Under the pieces are notes generated by a model. The model saw only the letters and a program-made list of their open reading frames with translations, did no database searches and was not told the DNA's origin. From CAWCLK01 sp963796225 (GTDB lineage: Bacteria > Actinomycetota > Nitriliruptoria > Nitriliruptorales > Nitriliruptoraceae), in NCBI GenBank assembly GCA_963796225.1, contig CAWCLK010000028.1:103859-167858 (forward strand): a DNA stretch of 64,000 nt, written 5' to 3'. The position numbers and the translations under genes are program-made. Below are positions 53,676 to 62,353 of this stretch, piece by piece (positions within the stretch are counted from its first letter, which is position 1; every line of letters begins with the position of its first letter).

Positions 53676-55009
53676 CAGCCCCGCCTGGGCCCTGAGGGTG
53701 GAGGTGGGCCGGCGTCGTCGTCCGGCGGTTCGGTCGGACGTTGGGCATCCCGCGGGGCGAGATCGTCCGTGGCCACCCGTGGCTGCGTCGCGGTGGCGTG
53801 GGGGTCCGAGGGCTGCGGGGCGACCGCCACTCCCGAGGGAAGGCCGTTCTCGTTCGCGTAGAACCACGCTCCTGCCGCCGCCGGGAGGGTCCAGAGCAGC
53901 GGGAGGAGGATCGCGGGCGCAGCGAACCCCTCGGCGCCACCCGCTGCGGTGTAGTCGATCGCCACGACCACGCCCACTGCTGCCAGGAGCACACCGATCA
54001 ACGAGGACGAGACGACGGCCTCGGCCATCGTGCGGGCGTTGGAGTACTGCGCTGCCCGACGACCGCCGAGGAAGAACGCGATCGCCACGAGTGCCACGCC
54101 GACCCACTGCCACGCGGCGGAGCTGAACGTGTCGTACTGCAGGAAGGACATCGCCACGACGAGGAACAGGGCGGCGACGTCGACACATGCGAGCAGGACG
54201 GTCACGACGAGGAACGACAACAGCGCGGCGACGAGGTCACTGCCCGACAGGAAGTTGTCGGTGGCCAGCTCCAACAGCGTGCCGACGGCGAAGAGGACCA
54301 ACAGTCCGACGAGTGAGATCTTCAACGTCCGAGCCAGTCCGGCGGCAGAGCTTCGCACGACGGCGGGCATCGAGCCTCGAAGGCCGAGGAGACCCAGGAT
54401 GCCCCTGCCCGTCAGGCGCCCCAGCGTCATGAGCGCGACGACGAACACGACGGGGCCCGAGACGAACACCAGTCGGACGTAGTCGATCCTGAAGGCGACG
54501 GAGTCGGAGATCAGGCCGCCCGGTTGGGCGGCCGGGTCGGCGTTCACCACGTCGAGGACGATCGCGACGACGAGAGCCGTCGTCACGAACACCACGGCGA
54601 CCTTCCCTGCCCAGGCCAGTGCTCGGGTGCGGTCCATCGCATGGCCAGGCGTCAGCCCGACCGGGCGTGACCCGACCCGCAGGGCGATGGCCAGCACGAG
54701 GAGTCCGGTGAGCAGCACGGGAGTCCCGTCGTAGCCACCGAGGTAGGCGATCGGGAGGGCGAACGGTGTGGCCAGGATGCTGCCGAGCTCGAGCGCATCG
54801 CTGGAGAACCGGATCACGGTGCTGAGCGTCACGGTCACGGCCGCGAGGATGCCGACCCCGACGATGATCGCGTAGGCGATCAGCCCCATGGCGGCGGCCT
54901 GGGGCCAGTCCGAGACGACCCACGCGGGCACCGTGAGCTGCGACTCGTGCTGCGGTGGCCCGCCCCCGTCGCCGACCTCGGCACCCGACGGTGGCGTGAC
55001 GTTGCCCAT
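53675..55009 (-). CDS. Polytopic membrane protein of unknown function
   Basis: 444 residues with about ten hydrophobic helices (for example IAYAIIVGVGILAAVTV, VLLTGLLVLAIAL, VVFVVALMTLGRL, VAIAFFLGG). It has a short hydrophilic N-terminus and a Pro/Asp-rich cytoplasmic end (PTEPPDDDAGPPPPSGPRRG). I recognise no family. As first gene of an operon with a DUF2510 protein and a Septum_form-like protein, it may belong to an envelope or division-related complex; this is inference from context. Confidence 0.75.
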   Translation of the reverse strand: MGNVTPPSGAEVGDGGGPPQHESQLTVPAWVVSDWPQAAAMGLIAYAIIVGVGILAAVTVTLSTVIRFSSDALELGSILATPFALPIAYLGGYDGTPVLLTGLLVLAIALRVGSRPVGLTPGHAMDRTRALAWAGKVAVVFVTTALVVAIVLDVVNADPAAQPGGLISDSVAFRIDYVRLVFVSGPVVFVVALMTLGRLTGRGILGLLGLRGSMPAVVRSSAAGLARTLKISLVGLLVLFAVGTLLELATDNFLSGSDLVAALLSFLVVTVLLACVDVAALFLVVAMSFLQYDTFSSAAWQWVGVALVAIAFFLGGRRAAQYSNARTMAEAVVSSSLIGVLLAAVGVVVAIDYTAAGGAEGFAAPAILLPLLWTLPAAAGAWFYANENGLPSGVAVAPQPSDPHATATQPRVATDDLAPRDAQRPTEPPDDDAGPPPPSGPRRG

Positions 55010-55102
55010 TGTCGACCCCTCATTCGACGCGGCGACGGTAGCAAGGGCGGACCGCTGCCTGCGGGGTCGTCCACGGGACCCGTGGCAGAGACCGGGTGCC
55101 CG

Positions 55103-56057
55103 CTACGCGTCCGCCGCTCCTCGGAAGACGTTGGGGTCGCACGCGAACGAGTAGGGGTGAGGCATGAGACCGTCCGGACCGTCCGTGCCGGTGACCTCGC
55201 CGGTCTCGACGTTCACCACCAGCTCGACTCCGTTGACGTCCCGCACGAGGATGTCGGCGCCCTCGGCGGACACCGCCACGGCCGTGGCAGGATCCGGGAT
55301 GGCGGAGAGGTCGCAGGCACGCACCGCGGCATCGACGAACGCCTCCACGGGACCGCTGGCAGTCGGCGCCTCAGCAGGCGGGGCGGCCGGGGTTGCCGAG
55401 GCGGCCGGCACGCCGGGACCCGGGGTGGCCGCGGCTCGTTCCGGGTCCCGATCCGGGTTCGGGAAGCATCCGACGGGCGTGTCGAGCCACTGGGCGGTCT
55501 CGCGCAGCGGGTGGTCGATGCTCCGGTGCTCGTACTCCACCTCGACGCCGTCCTGGTACTCGAAGATCCGATCTGGTGAGTCCGGAAGGGGGGCCCACCA
55601 CTGGTAGTACGCTGACCGGAACAGCCAGCCGTCCAGGGGATCCCGTTGGTCGAAGACCGCGAGGGTCTCGACGACCGTCTCGTCGAGTGACAGGGGCTGG
55701 TCGACGTCGGGCTCCGACCCGTCGGCGTCCGTCACACGGACGTAGGCGCTCGACCATGCGAGAGAGTCTGACATGGCGGGAGTGGTCCCGAACTCCGCGA
55801 AGGCGTGCGCCTGCGAGCACGATGGCAGGCACGTGGTCGTCCCGGGATCGTCGTACAGACCCGAACAGTCGGTCTCGATGGGGAGCGCCTCCGCGGCGGT
55901 CTCCGTGGCTGAGGGAGACTCGGTCTCGGGACGCGACGACGTGGACGATGTCGCCGGAGTCGACGGCTGGCCAGAGATGTCTCCGCTGGACGGGCTCGTT
56001 GGTGCAGCCCCCGACTCCGAGCAGGACGAGCATCACGAGCACGACGACATGACGCAT
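55103..56057 (-). CDS. Lipoprotein of unknown function (one frameshift)
   Basis: About 317 residues. The ATG at 56057 has GGAGGGG upstream and opens a signal ending in LLGVGGC. One extra base near 56008 then shifts into the frame SPSSGDISGQPSTPATSSTS, a Ser/Thr linker. The outer domain follows, with TDCSGLYDDPGTTTCLPSC (Cys-rich start), WWAPLPDSPDRIFEYQDG and a second half (VEAFVDAAVRACDLSAIPD, EGADILVRDVNGVELVV). Several Cys pairs suggest disulfides. It is placed upstream of and in the same direction as the DUF2510 operon, 94 bp away. Confidence 0.7.
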
Positions 56058-56155
56058 GGGTTCCCCTCCCAGATCCCGGTGTCCACGCTAGCGCTTGCAA
56101 CGTGGCGGCCGCCCGGCCGCGGTAGAGGCACACGTCCCCGCCCCGCCCCGCCCCG

Positions 56156-56773
56156 CTACCCCCCGAAGGGCTCGCGGGTGGCGTGGCCCTCCTGGCTGAT
56201 CCCGCTGCGCCGCACGACCTGCCACACGGTCCGGGCGAGGATGCGCAGGTCCAGCCACGCCGAGCGGTGCTCGACGTACCAGACGTCCATGGCGAGCTGG
56301 TCCTCCCACGCCGCCACGTTGCGCCCGTTGACCTGCGCCCACCCGGTGATGCCGGGCCGCACCTCGTGGCGCCGCCGCTGCGTGGGGGAGTAGCGGTCGA
56401 GGTACTCCATCAGCAGCGGGCGCGGGCCGACCAGGCTCATCTGCCCCCGCAGCACGTTGACCAGCTCGGGCAGCTCGTCGAGGCTGGTCGAGCGCAGCCA
56501 CTGCCCGAACGGGGTCAGCCGGTCGGCGTCGGGCAGCAGCGCCCCGTCGGGCCCACGCTCGTCGGTCATGGTCCGGAACTTGACCAGCGTGAAGGGGCGC
56601 TCGCCCCGCCCCGGACGCACCTGCCGGAACAGCACCGGCCGCCCGAGCCGCCGAGCCACCTGCCACGCCAGCACCGCCAGGACCGGCGACAGCACCACCA
56701 GCGCCACGGCCGCCACGACGACGTCCACGCCCCGCTTCACCGCGTCGTAGCCAGAGGCACCCCGCCCCGTCAC
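56156..56773 (-). CDS. Exopolysaccharide initiating sugar transferase (PglC/WcaJ-type)
   Basis: 205 residues. An N-terminal membrane segment (VVVAAVALVVLSPVLAVLAW) precedes the catalytic core: VLFRQVRPGRGERPFTLVKF, RTMTDERGPDGALLPDADRL, LRSTSLDELPELVNVLRGQM, SLVGPRPLLMEYL and RRHEVRPGITGWAQVNGRN. This is the small, PglC-like bacterial sugar transferase that moves a phospho-sugar from a UDP-sugar to undecaprenyl phosphate. It is coupled to the NeuD-like acetyltransferase gene (GTGA), as in pgl-type loci where the pair makes and loads an N-acetylated diamino sugar. It marks the second polysaccharide locus. Confidence 0.92.
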   Translation of the reverse strand: MTGRGASGYDAVKRGVDVVVAAVALVVLSPVLAVLAWQVARRLGRPVLFRQVRPGRGERPFTLVKFRTMTDERGPDGALLPDADRLTPFGQWLRSTSLDELPELVNVLRGQMSLVGPRPLLMEYLDRYSPTQRRRHEVRPGITGWAQVNGRNVAAWEDQLAMDVWYVEHRSAWLDLRILARTVWQVVRRSGISQEGHATREPFGG

Positions 56774-57489
56774 GAGCCCGGCTCCGCCACCGCCGAGCCC
56801 GGCCCCGCCACCGCCGAGTCCCACCGCGCCGGCACGCCCACGGCGGTCACCCCGGGAGGCACGTCGCGGACCACGACCGCCCCGGCACCGACCACCGCCC
56901 CGGCACCGATCGTCCGGCCCTGGATGACGCTGGCGCCGATGCCGACGTCGGCGCCCCGCTCGACGGTCACGTTGCCGGCGAGGTGCACGCCCGGGGCGAG
57001 GAACACCCCGTCGCCGAGGCGCCCGTCGTGGCCCACCGCCGCCCCGTAGTTCACGATCACCGCGCGCCCCACGTCGACGTCGCAGGTGAGGATCGCGCCG
57101 GGGCACACGATCGACCCCTCGCCGAGCTCCACCCGCGGCCCCACCACCGCGGTCGGGTGCACCACGGTGTGCAGCGCGACGCCCAGTGCACCCAACCGCT
57201 CGAGCAGCCGCAGCCGGGGCGTCGGCGCCCCGACCGCCAGCACCACCGCCACGTCCGACGACGCCGAGCCCGAGGACCCCGAGCCCGAGGACCCCGAGCC
57301 CGAGGCTCCCGAGCCACCGGCCAGCCAGTCGAGCCCTCCCAGCACCGGCCGCCCCGCGACCTCGCTGCCGTGGCGTGCGGGGTCCTCGTCGAGGAAGCCG
57401 ACCACGTCGCCGGCCGCGTCGGTGTCCTCGAGCCAGGCCAGGGCCTCGCGCCCCATGCCGCCCGTCCCGACCACCACCAACCGTGTCAC
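56770..57489 (-). CDS. NeuD/PglD-family sugar O- or N-acyltransferase
   Basis: 239 residues. The N-terminal Rossmann-like domain is LVVVGTGGMGREALAWLED, FLDEDPARHGSEVAGRPVLG, and the C-terminal hexapeptide beta-helix (HPTAVVGPRVELGEGSIVCP, VIVNYGAAVGHDGRLGDGVF, GIGASVIQGRTIGAGAVVGA) has His in GHD as the catalytic base. Between them sits a Ser/Gly repeat (GSGSSGSGSSGSAS) that is unusual inside this compact fold. It probably acetylates a UDP-amino sugar before loading by the coupled sugar transferase. The GTG start has AGGGGAG upstream. Confidence 0.88.
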   Translation of the reverse strand: MTRLVVVGTGGMGREALAWLEDTDAAGDVVGFLDEDPARHGSEVAGRPVLGGLDWLAGGSGASGSGSSGSGSSGSASSDVAVVLAVGAPTPRLRLLERLGALGVALHTVVHPTAVVGPRVELGEGSIVCPGAILTCDVDVGRAVIVNYGAAVGHDGRLGDGVFLAPGVHLAGNVTVERGADVGIGASVIQGRTIGAGAVVGAGAVVVRDVPPGVTAVGVPARWDSAVAGPGSAVAEPGS

Positions 57490-57541
57490 GCGGGCTCCCC
57501 TGCCACCGGACCCGCGGGGATGCTACGTGAGACACGCGAGG

Positions 57542-57559
57542 GTCAGGGGAGTCCCTGAC
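57542..57559. promoter_or_regulatory. Operator-like dyad GTCAGGG-N4-CCCTGAC
   Basis: A perfect 7-bp inverted repeat with a 4-base spacer in the 124-bp gap between the divergent NeuD-like and membrane protein genes. The spacing suits a homodimeric repressor or a small hairpin. Confidence 0.4.
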
Positions 57560-57613
57560 GCCCCGGGCGCGGCCATCGTCGAGACTGGCACCACGCGACG
57601 AACCGGACGCCCC

Positions 57614-58330
57614 GTGACCAGCACCCCGGACCTGCGCTCGCGTCCGCTGCCCGGCATCTGGACCGCCGTCGCGGCCGCGGCCGCCGCAGCCAGCGCCTTC
57701 GCGGTCGTGTTCACCGTCGGCATCACGCTCTCCCACGACGAGCAGGCCGGCTGGGGCACCCTGCTGACCGTGCCCGTGTTCGCGCTGTCGTTCCCCGTGG
57801 TGCTCGCGTTCCTGGCGCACGCCCTCGGGCGCCGCGAGCCGCAGGTGCGTCGCGGACCGCTGCGGACGGTGGCCACGGTCGCGGCCGTCACCACGGTGGC
57901 GGCGGGCCTGCAGGTCGGGTGGGCCCACCTGCAGGAGCACCGCGACCTCGAGCGAGGACGCGCCGTCGCCCCCGCACGCGTCTACACCCGCGACGTGTCC
58001 GACGCCTACCGGACCGCCGCCGCCAACGACGGCCTGTCCGGCTTCGAGCACGTCCCGGCGAGGGAGAGGTGGCTGCTCGACCTCGACGGCGACGGCCGTG
58101 TCGACCGCGACGCCGCGCCGGTGGTCGCCCTGCCCACCGACGGCACGATCCACGTCTACGACGCCGACGCCGACCTGGTCGTCGACGCGATCGAGGTCAC
58201 CACCGACGAGCACGGGACCTGGTGCGTCGACGTCCGCTGGGTGGAGCGGCTCGACGGGTTCGTCGAGGCGTTCCACGAGGCCGACGAGGGCGGCTGCCCA
58301 CACCCGCGGGACACCCTCGTACGCAACTGA
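57614..58330 (+). CDS. Membrane-anchored protein with DxDxDG loop
   Basis: 238 residues from a GTG at 57614. Two N-terminal hydrophobic helices (IWTAVAAAAAAASAFAVVF and LLTVPVFALSFPVVLAFLA) and a third weaker one precede an outer domain. That domain contains RWLLDLDGDGRVDRDAAPVV, an EF-hand/FG-GAP-like calcium loop, and CVDVRWVERLDGF. I do not recognise the family. It ends six bases before the convergent toxin-antitoxin-like gene. Confidence 0.65.
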   Translation: MTSTPDLRSRPLPGIWTAVAAAAAAASAFAVVFTVGITLSHDEQAGWGTLLTVPVFALSFPVVLAFLAHALGRREPQVRRGPLRTVATVAAVTTVAAGLQVGWAHLQEHRDLERGRAVAPARVYTRDVSDAYRTAAANDGLSGFEHVPARERWLLDLDGDGRVDRDAAPVVALPTDGTIHVYDADADLVVDAIEVTTDEHGTWCVDVRWVERLDGFVEAFHEADEGGCPHPRDTLVRN

Positions 58331-58336
58331 CCGCCG

Positions 58337-58801
58337 TCACCCGCCGTGGGGGTCGACGAGCCGGTCCACGGCGTCGTCGACCTGGCCGTCCATCCCGCGG
58401 GCCAACGCCTCGATGGGCGAGCGGTCCAACAACGCGTCGTGGGTGACCCACCAGCGCCACACGGCCCAGGGCCCCATCCGTGCGTCGAGCAGGCGCGAGG
58501 TGCGGCTGGCGACGTCGGGGCGTGGGTCGAGGTCCAGGTCGAGCTGGAACGAGGGAACCAGCGTCGTGCCGTCGTTGAGCTGGACCGTGACGATCCGTCC
58601 GGCCGTGCGGTGGCGGTGCAGCCACTGGCGGGCGGTGTCCTCGGTGACGCCGCGGGCCTCGGCAACCATGGCGATGGTCAGGGTCTGGTGGTCGGCCACG
58701 AGTCGGTCACGCTGCTCACGGCGCTTGCGGGCCACCTCGACCAGGGTGTGGTCGAGCGCTGGTGTGGGCTGCGGCGTCTCGACGAACCCCATGCCGGACA
58801 T
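58337..58801 (-). CDS. DNA-binding protein with Xre/MbcA/ParS-like toxin-binding domain
   Basis: 154 residues from the ATG at 58801, which has GGAGG five bases upstream; the in-frame GTG at 58804 is too close to it. TIAMVAEARGVTEDTARQWLHRHR is a helix-turn-helix. LVPSFQLDLDLDPRPDVASR links to GPWAVWRWWVTHDALLDRSP and the following IEALARG, the tryptophan-rich segment typical of DUF2384 antitoxins that bind RES toxins. No RES toxin is adjacent. The neighbouring 83-residue protein, on the same strand 63 bases upstream, may be a partner. This could be an orphan antitoxin reused as a regulator. Confidence 0.65.
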   Translation of the reverse strand: MSGMGFVETPQPTPALDHTLVEVARKRREQRDRLVADHQTLTIAMVAEARGVTEDTARQWLHRHRTAGRIVTVQLNDGTTLVPSFQLDLDLDPRPDVASRTSRLLDARMGPWAVWRWWVTHDALLDRSPIEALARGMDGQVDDAVDRLVDPHGG

Positions 58802-58864
58802 CACGACCTCCTCGCCTCGTTCTCGGCCCCGGCTGGCCGGCGAGCTCGGTGACGTCGGGAGAGT

Positions 58865-59116
58865 TCAGATGCCGACGAGGTACTTGCTCGGGGAGGCCGT
58901 GCCGCCGAAGTAGTTGGGGTGTGTGATCTTCACCGTCTCGAGCGAGTCCGAGCCGATCAGGACGACCTCGACGAGTTCGTCCTGCCGATGCTTCTCCTCT
59001 TCGGCCTCGTAGGCCTCCATGGCGGCTGCCACTCGTTCGAACTCGCGGTTCACGACGAGTTCGCCTGCTGAATGGTCGTACACGAGGAGGAAGTGGTGCA
59101 GCGGCGAATCAGTCAC
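58865..59116 (-). CDS. Small conserved actinobacterial protein (YFGG type)
   Basis: 83 residues from a GTG with GGAGGTG seven bases upstream. HHFLLVYDHSAGELVVNREF is a beta-hairpin start, then a charged helix (AAMEAYEAEEEKHRQDE), and VEVVLIGSDSLETVKITHPN leads into YFGG. Similar short proteins with LLVxDRSxG...EVVVLxAxSxExLxxTHxxYF occur across actinobacteria without known function. It lies directly upstream of the antitoxin-like gene, so the two may form one unit. Confidence 0.7.
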   Translation of the reverse strand: MTDSPLHHFLLVYDHSAGELVVNREFERVAAAMEAYEAEEEKHRQDELVEVVLIGSDSLETVKITHPNYFGGTASPSKYLVGI

Positions 59117-59235
59117 GGTGGCGCACCTCCATCTGTCCGCTCAGGATCGGCTCGGCAACGCGACGGTGTCCTCGAGCCGCTCCAACCGTAACGTCAACGG
59201 CTTCTGGCCGCCCCGACTGCCCACAGGCGCCCCGA

Positions 59236-60428
59236 CTACCCGCCCCGCCCCGCACGCCGCCCCGCGCCCCGCACCTGCTCGTAGACCTCCAGCGTGCGCT
59301 CCACCTGGGTGCGGTCGTCGAAGTCCTCCAGCGCCTTGCCGCGGCTGGCCGCCCCGCACCTCGCCCGCAGGCCGGTGTCCTCCACCAGCCGGGCGATCGC
59401 GTCGCCCAGCGCCTGCGGGTCACGGGGCGGCACCAGGAACCCGGTGACGCCGTCCTCGACCACCTGCCGGCAGCCGCGGATGTCGGTGGCCACCAGCGGC
59501 AGGCCCATGGCGGCGGCCTCCATGGCCGAGCGCGGGAACCCCTCGCGGTGCGAGGCCAGCACGTACACGTCCATCCCCGCGTACAGCTCCTCGACGTCGT
59601 CGCGCATGCCGAGGAACACGACCCCGTCGGCCTCGGCCGCCGCGACCTCCTCGACCCCGAGCGCGTCGGCCTTGTCCGGGTCGTGCGGCCCGACCACCAC
59701 GACCCGGGCCGCCGGGCACCGTCGACCGCAGGGCCCGGGCGGCCGCGAACACCTCGCGGTAGCCCTTCTCGACCACCAGCCGCCCGACCAGGCCCACGAC
59801 CACCTCGCCGTCGCGCACGCCCATCGCGGCCCGCGCCGAGGCACGCGCCGACGGGTCCAGCCGCCCCGGGTCGAACCGCGACAGGTCGACCCCGTTGCCG
59901 AGCAGGTGCAGCCGGTCGGCGGGGATGCCGAGCCGGCGCAGCACCGGGACGTCCTCGGGGTTCTGGACCAGCTCGGCGTCCGAGCAGGTCGCCGCCAGCC
60001 GCTCGAGCCCGTACACCGGCCAGCGCCGCTTCCAGCTGTCGGTCGGGCTGCGCGTACAGGCCGTGGACGGTGTTGACCACCGCGGGGACCTTCGCCAGCC
60101 GCGCCCCGATCCGCCCGTACACGCCCGGCTTGGGGTTGTGGGTGTGGACGATGTCGGGCTGCAGCCGGCGGAAGTGGTCGGTGGCCTCGCGGAACGCCGC
60201 CCAGTCGCCGCGCAGGTCCATGGCCCGGGTCGAGCGCTCCAGCGCGACGTGGCGGATCCCGGCGGCCTCGAGCTCGGGCACGAACGGGCCCGGGGCGGAC
60301 ATGCCGATGACCTCGTAGCCGGCCTCGGCGAAGGCCACCAGCTGCGGCAGCAGCAGCAGGACCAGCGACATGTCCACCGTGGTCAGGTGGACGAGCCGTG
60401 GCTTCGCGCGCCCCGTGTGTTCCGTCAT
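59236..60428 (-). CDS. GT4 family glycosyltransferase (two frameshifts)
   Basis: About 396 residues. The start region LVHLTTVDMSLVLLLLPQLV, GMSAPGPFVPELEAAGIRHV and DIVHTHNPKPGVYGRIGARL continue, after shifts near 60035 and 59720, into LVQNPEDVPVLRRLGIPADR, LHLLGNGVDLSRFDPGRLDP, VVGLVGRLVVEKGYREVFAA and HREGFPRSAMEAAAMGLPLV. The last block holds E-x7-E. It is closest to colanic-acid/capsule GT4 enzymes of the WcaL/EpsD type. Both shifts act as one extra base. The adjacent BY-kinase gene ends 32 bp upstream on the same strand. Confidence 0.82.
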
Positions 60429-60459
60429 GCCCCGTGTGCCCCCGTCAGCCCTCAGGCGG

Positions 60460-62215
60460 TCACGCCCCGTCGTTGGCCCCCGCCCGGGACCGCCGCGGCG
60501 ACGCCCACGGCCGGCGGCCGCCGTCGGGCGGGCCGTCCTTGCCGTCGCGGGTCGGCTCGGGCTCGGGCGCCATGTAGTAGCTGTAGTAGTAGCCCTCGGA
60601 GGACGCGTCGAGGCCGTTGAGCACCGCCCCGGAGATCGTGGTGCCGACCTGCTCGAGCCGCTCGATGGCGTCCTGCACGCGGCGGCGGCTGGTGGTGCCG
60701 ACCCGGCTGACGACCACGCCGAGGTCGACGAACGGGCCGATCTCGAGCGCGTCCGGCACGGCCAGGACCGCCGGGCGTGTCGTAGATGACCAGCTCGGCC
60801 TTGGCCAGCAGCTCGCGCTGCAGGGCGTGCATGCCGGGGGAGGCCAGCAGCTCGGTCGGGTTGGGCGGCACGGTGCCGGCGGGCAGGACCTTGAGGTTCT
60901 CCACGCCGACGTCGAGGAGGTAGTCGTCGACCTCGTCGCCGTTGAGCAGGGCGTCCGACAGCCCCTGCCCGCGCGGCAGGCCGAACCGCGAGGCGACCGT
61001 GGAGCGCCGCAGGTCGGCGTCGACGAGGATCGTGGGCAGCCCGATGCGGGCGGTCGCCACGGCCAGGTTGGCGGCGGTCGAGGTCTTGCCCTCGCCCATG
61101 GTGGCCGAGCAGATCATCACCGAGCGGCTGTAGCCGAGGCCGTGGTGGCCGGCCCGCTGGGCCTCGCGGGTCTGGGCGACCAGCAGGAAGCGGACGCCGG
61201 CGGACAGCTCGCGGTAGGCCTCGGCGGCGGCAGAGGTCGGTTCGAGGAGGCTGGCGACCCGGTCGGTGGCGCCCTTGCCCGCCTCGGGCTTCCAGACGGG
61301 GATGCGGCCGAGGACGGGGCGGCCCGGGATGGCCCGCTTGAGCCCGTGCTCGTCACGGACGGCGTCGTCGAAGTAGTCGCGCAGGAACGCGAGGCCGATG
61401 CCGAGCAGCAGCCCGAAGATCGCCGACACGACCGCGGCGGTGGGCCACGAGCTGCCGACCGGGGACCCGGGCACCGGGGCGGAGGAGAAGGTCGCGCCCA
61501 CACCCGTCAGCGACTCGATGGACTCCTGCAGCTCCGTCGAGCGGCCGATGACCTGGCCGAGCTGGGACTGCAGCGCCTGACGGCGCAGCGACAGCGTCTC
61601 GGCCTCGGGCGACAGCGTGACCTGGACCGGGTTGCCGTTGGCGTCGACCGGTGGCTCGAGCGGCACACCTGCGTCGACGAGCTGCTGGTTCACGTCGGCG
61701 ATCTGGGTGCGCAGCTCGGCGGCGCGCTCGTCGAGCTCGGTGACGACCGTGCGGACCGACTCGATGGCGGCGTCCGTGCGGTACTCGACGAACGCCGAGG
61801 CGAACGCGTCGGCGACCCGCGCGGCCTCCTGCGGGTCCGCGGAGGTGGCGACGAACTGCAGCCGCTGGGTGCCGTCGACGACCCGGACGTCGATCAGCGA
61901 CCGGATCGCGGCCGGGTCGTCGCGGTCGAGGAGGGACGCGGCGCGCTCGGCGACGGGCGGGGACTGCGCGGCGGCGATCTCGGCGTCGCCGACGATGCCC
62001 GAGGGGTTCAGCAGCTCGTTGAGGGAGATGTCCTGGGCGACCCGCAGCGGCTCGAGCACCAGCTCGGAGCGGGTCTGGTACATCGGCGTCTGGCTGAAGA
62101 ACCACCCCAGCCCGGCGGCCATCGTCAGCACCGTCACGAGGACCACCAGCCAGACCTGGCGCCGGAGCACGGCCAGGTACTCCCGCAGTGGCAGGACGTT
62201 GGTGTCGCGCTCCAC
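60460..62215 (-). CDS. Polysaccharide co-polymerase with BY-kinase domain (one frameshift)
   Basis: About 585 residues. Residues 1-40 include the first membrane helix (VWLVVLVTVLTMAAGLGWFF), followed by a periplasmic Wzz domain with a coiled coil (VRTVVTELDERAAELRTQIA) and the second helix (TAAVVSAIFGLLLGIGLAFL). The kinase has SATMGEGKTSTAANLA (Walker A), TILVDADLR (Walker A') and ELVIYDTPG (Walker B). After one shift near 60780 it continues DALEIGPFVDLGVVVSRVGT and ends with the tyrosine cluster EGYYYSYYM, the autophosphorylation site. It sets chain length for the second polysaccharide. The GTG start has GAGGGGA upstream, and a TACACT -10-like box lies at 62259-62254. Confidence 0.88.
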
Positions 62216-62253
62216 GTGGTCCCCTCGGCATACCCCGGTTGTGGCCCCGCGCG

Positions 62254-62259
62254 AGTGTA
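62254..62259 (-). promoter_or_regulatory. -10-like element TACACT (minus)
   Basis: Upstream of the BY-kinase gene, predicting a leader of about 30 nt. Confidence 0.4.
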
Positions 62260-62321
62260 CGGGGCCGTCGACCGGCCAGAGATCGGACCGGAGTCCCGTC
62301 TGTGCGGGTCGGGGCGCCCGG

Positions 62322-62327
62322 TAGCCT
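62322..62327 (+). promoter_or_regulatory. -10-like element TAGCCT
   Basis: Upstream of the polymerase-like membrane protein gene, 27 bases before the GTG; divergent from the BY-kinase promoter. Confidence 0.4.
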
Positions 62328-62353
62328 TCGGCTCGACCCACTGGGGGACGTCG

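Noticed and set aside
59109..59235. Extension of the GT4 reading frame into the 83-residue gene
   Set aside because: It arises only from the unrepaired frame; the corrected frame stops at 59236 after a normal C-terminus.
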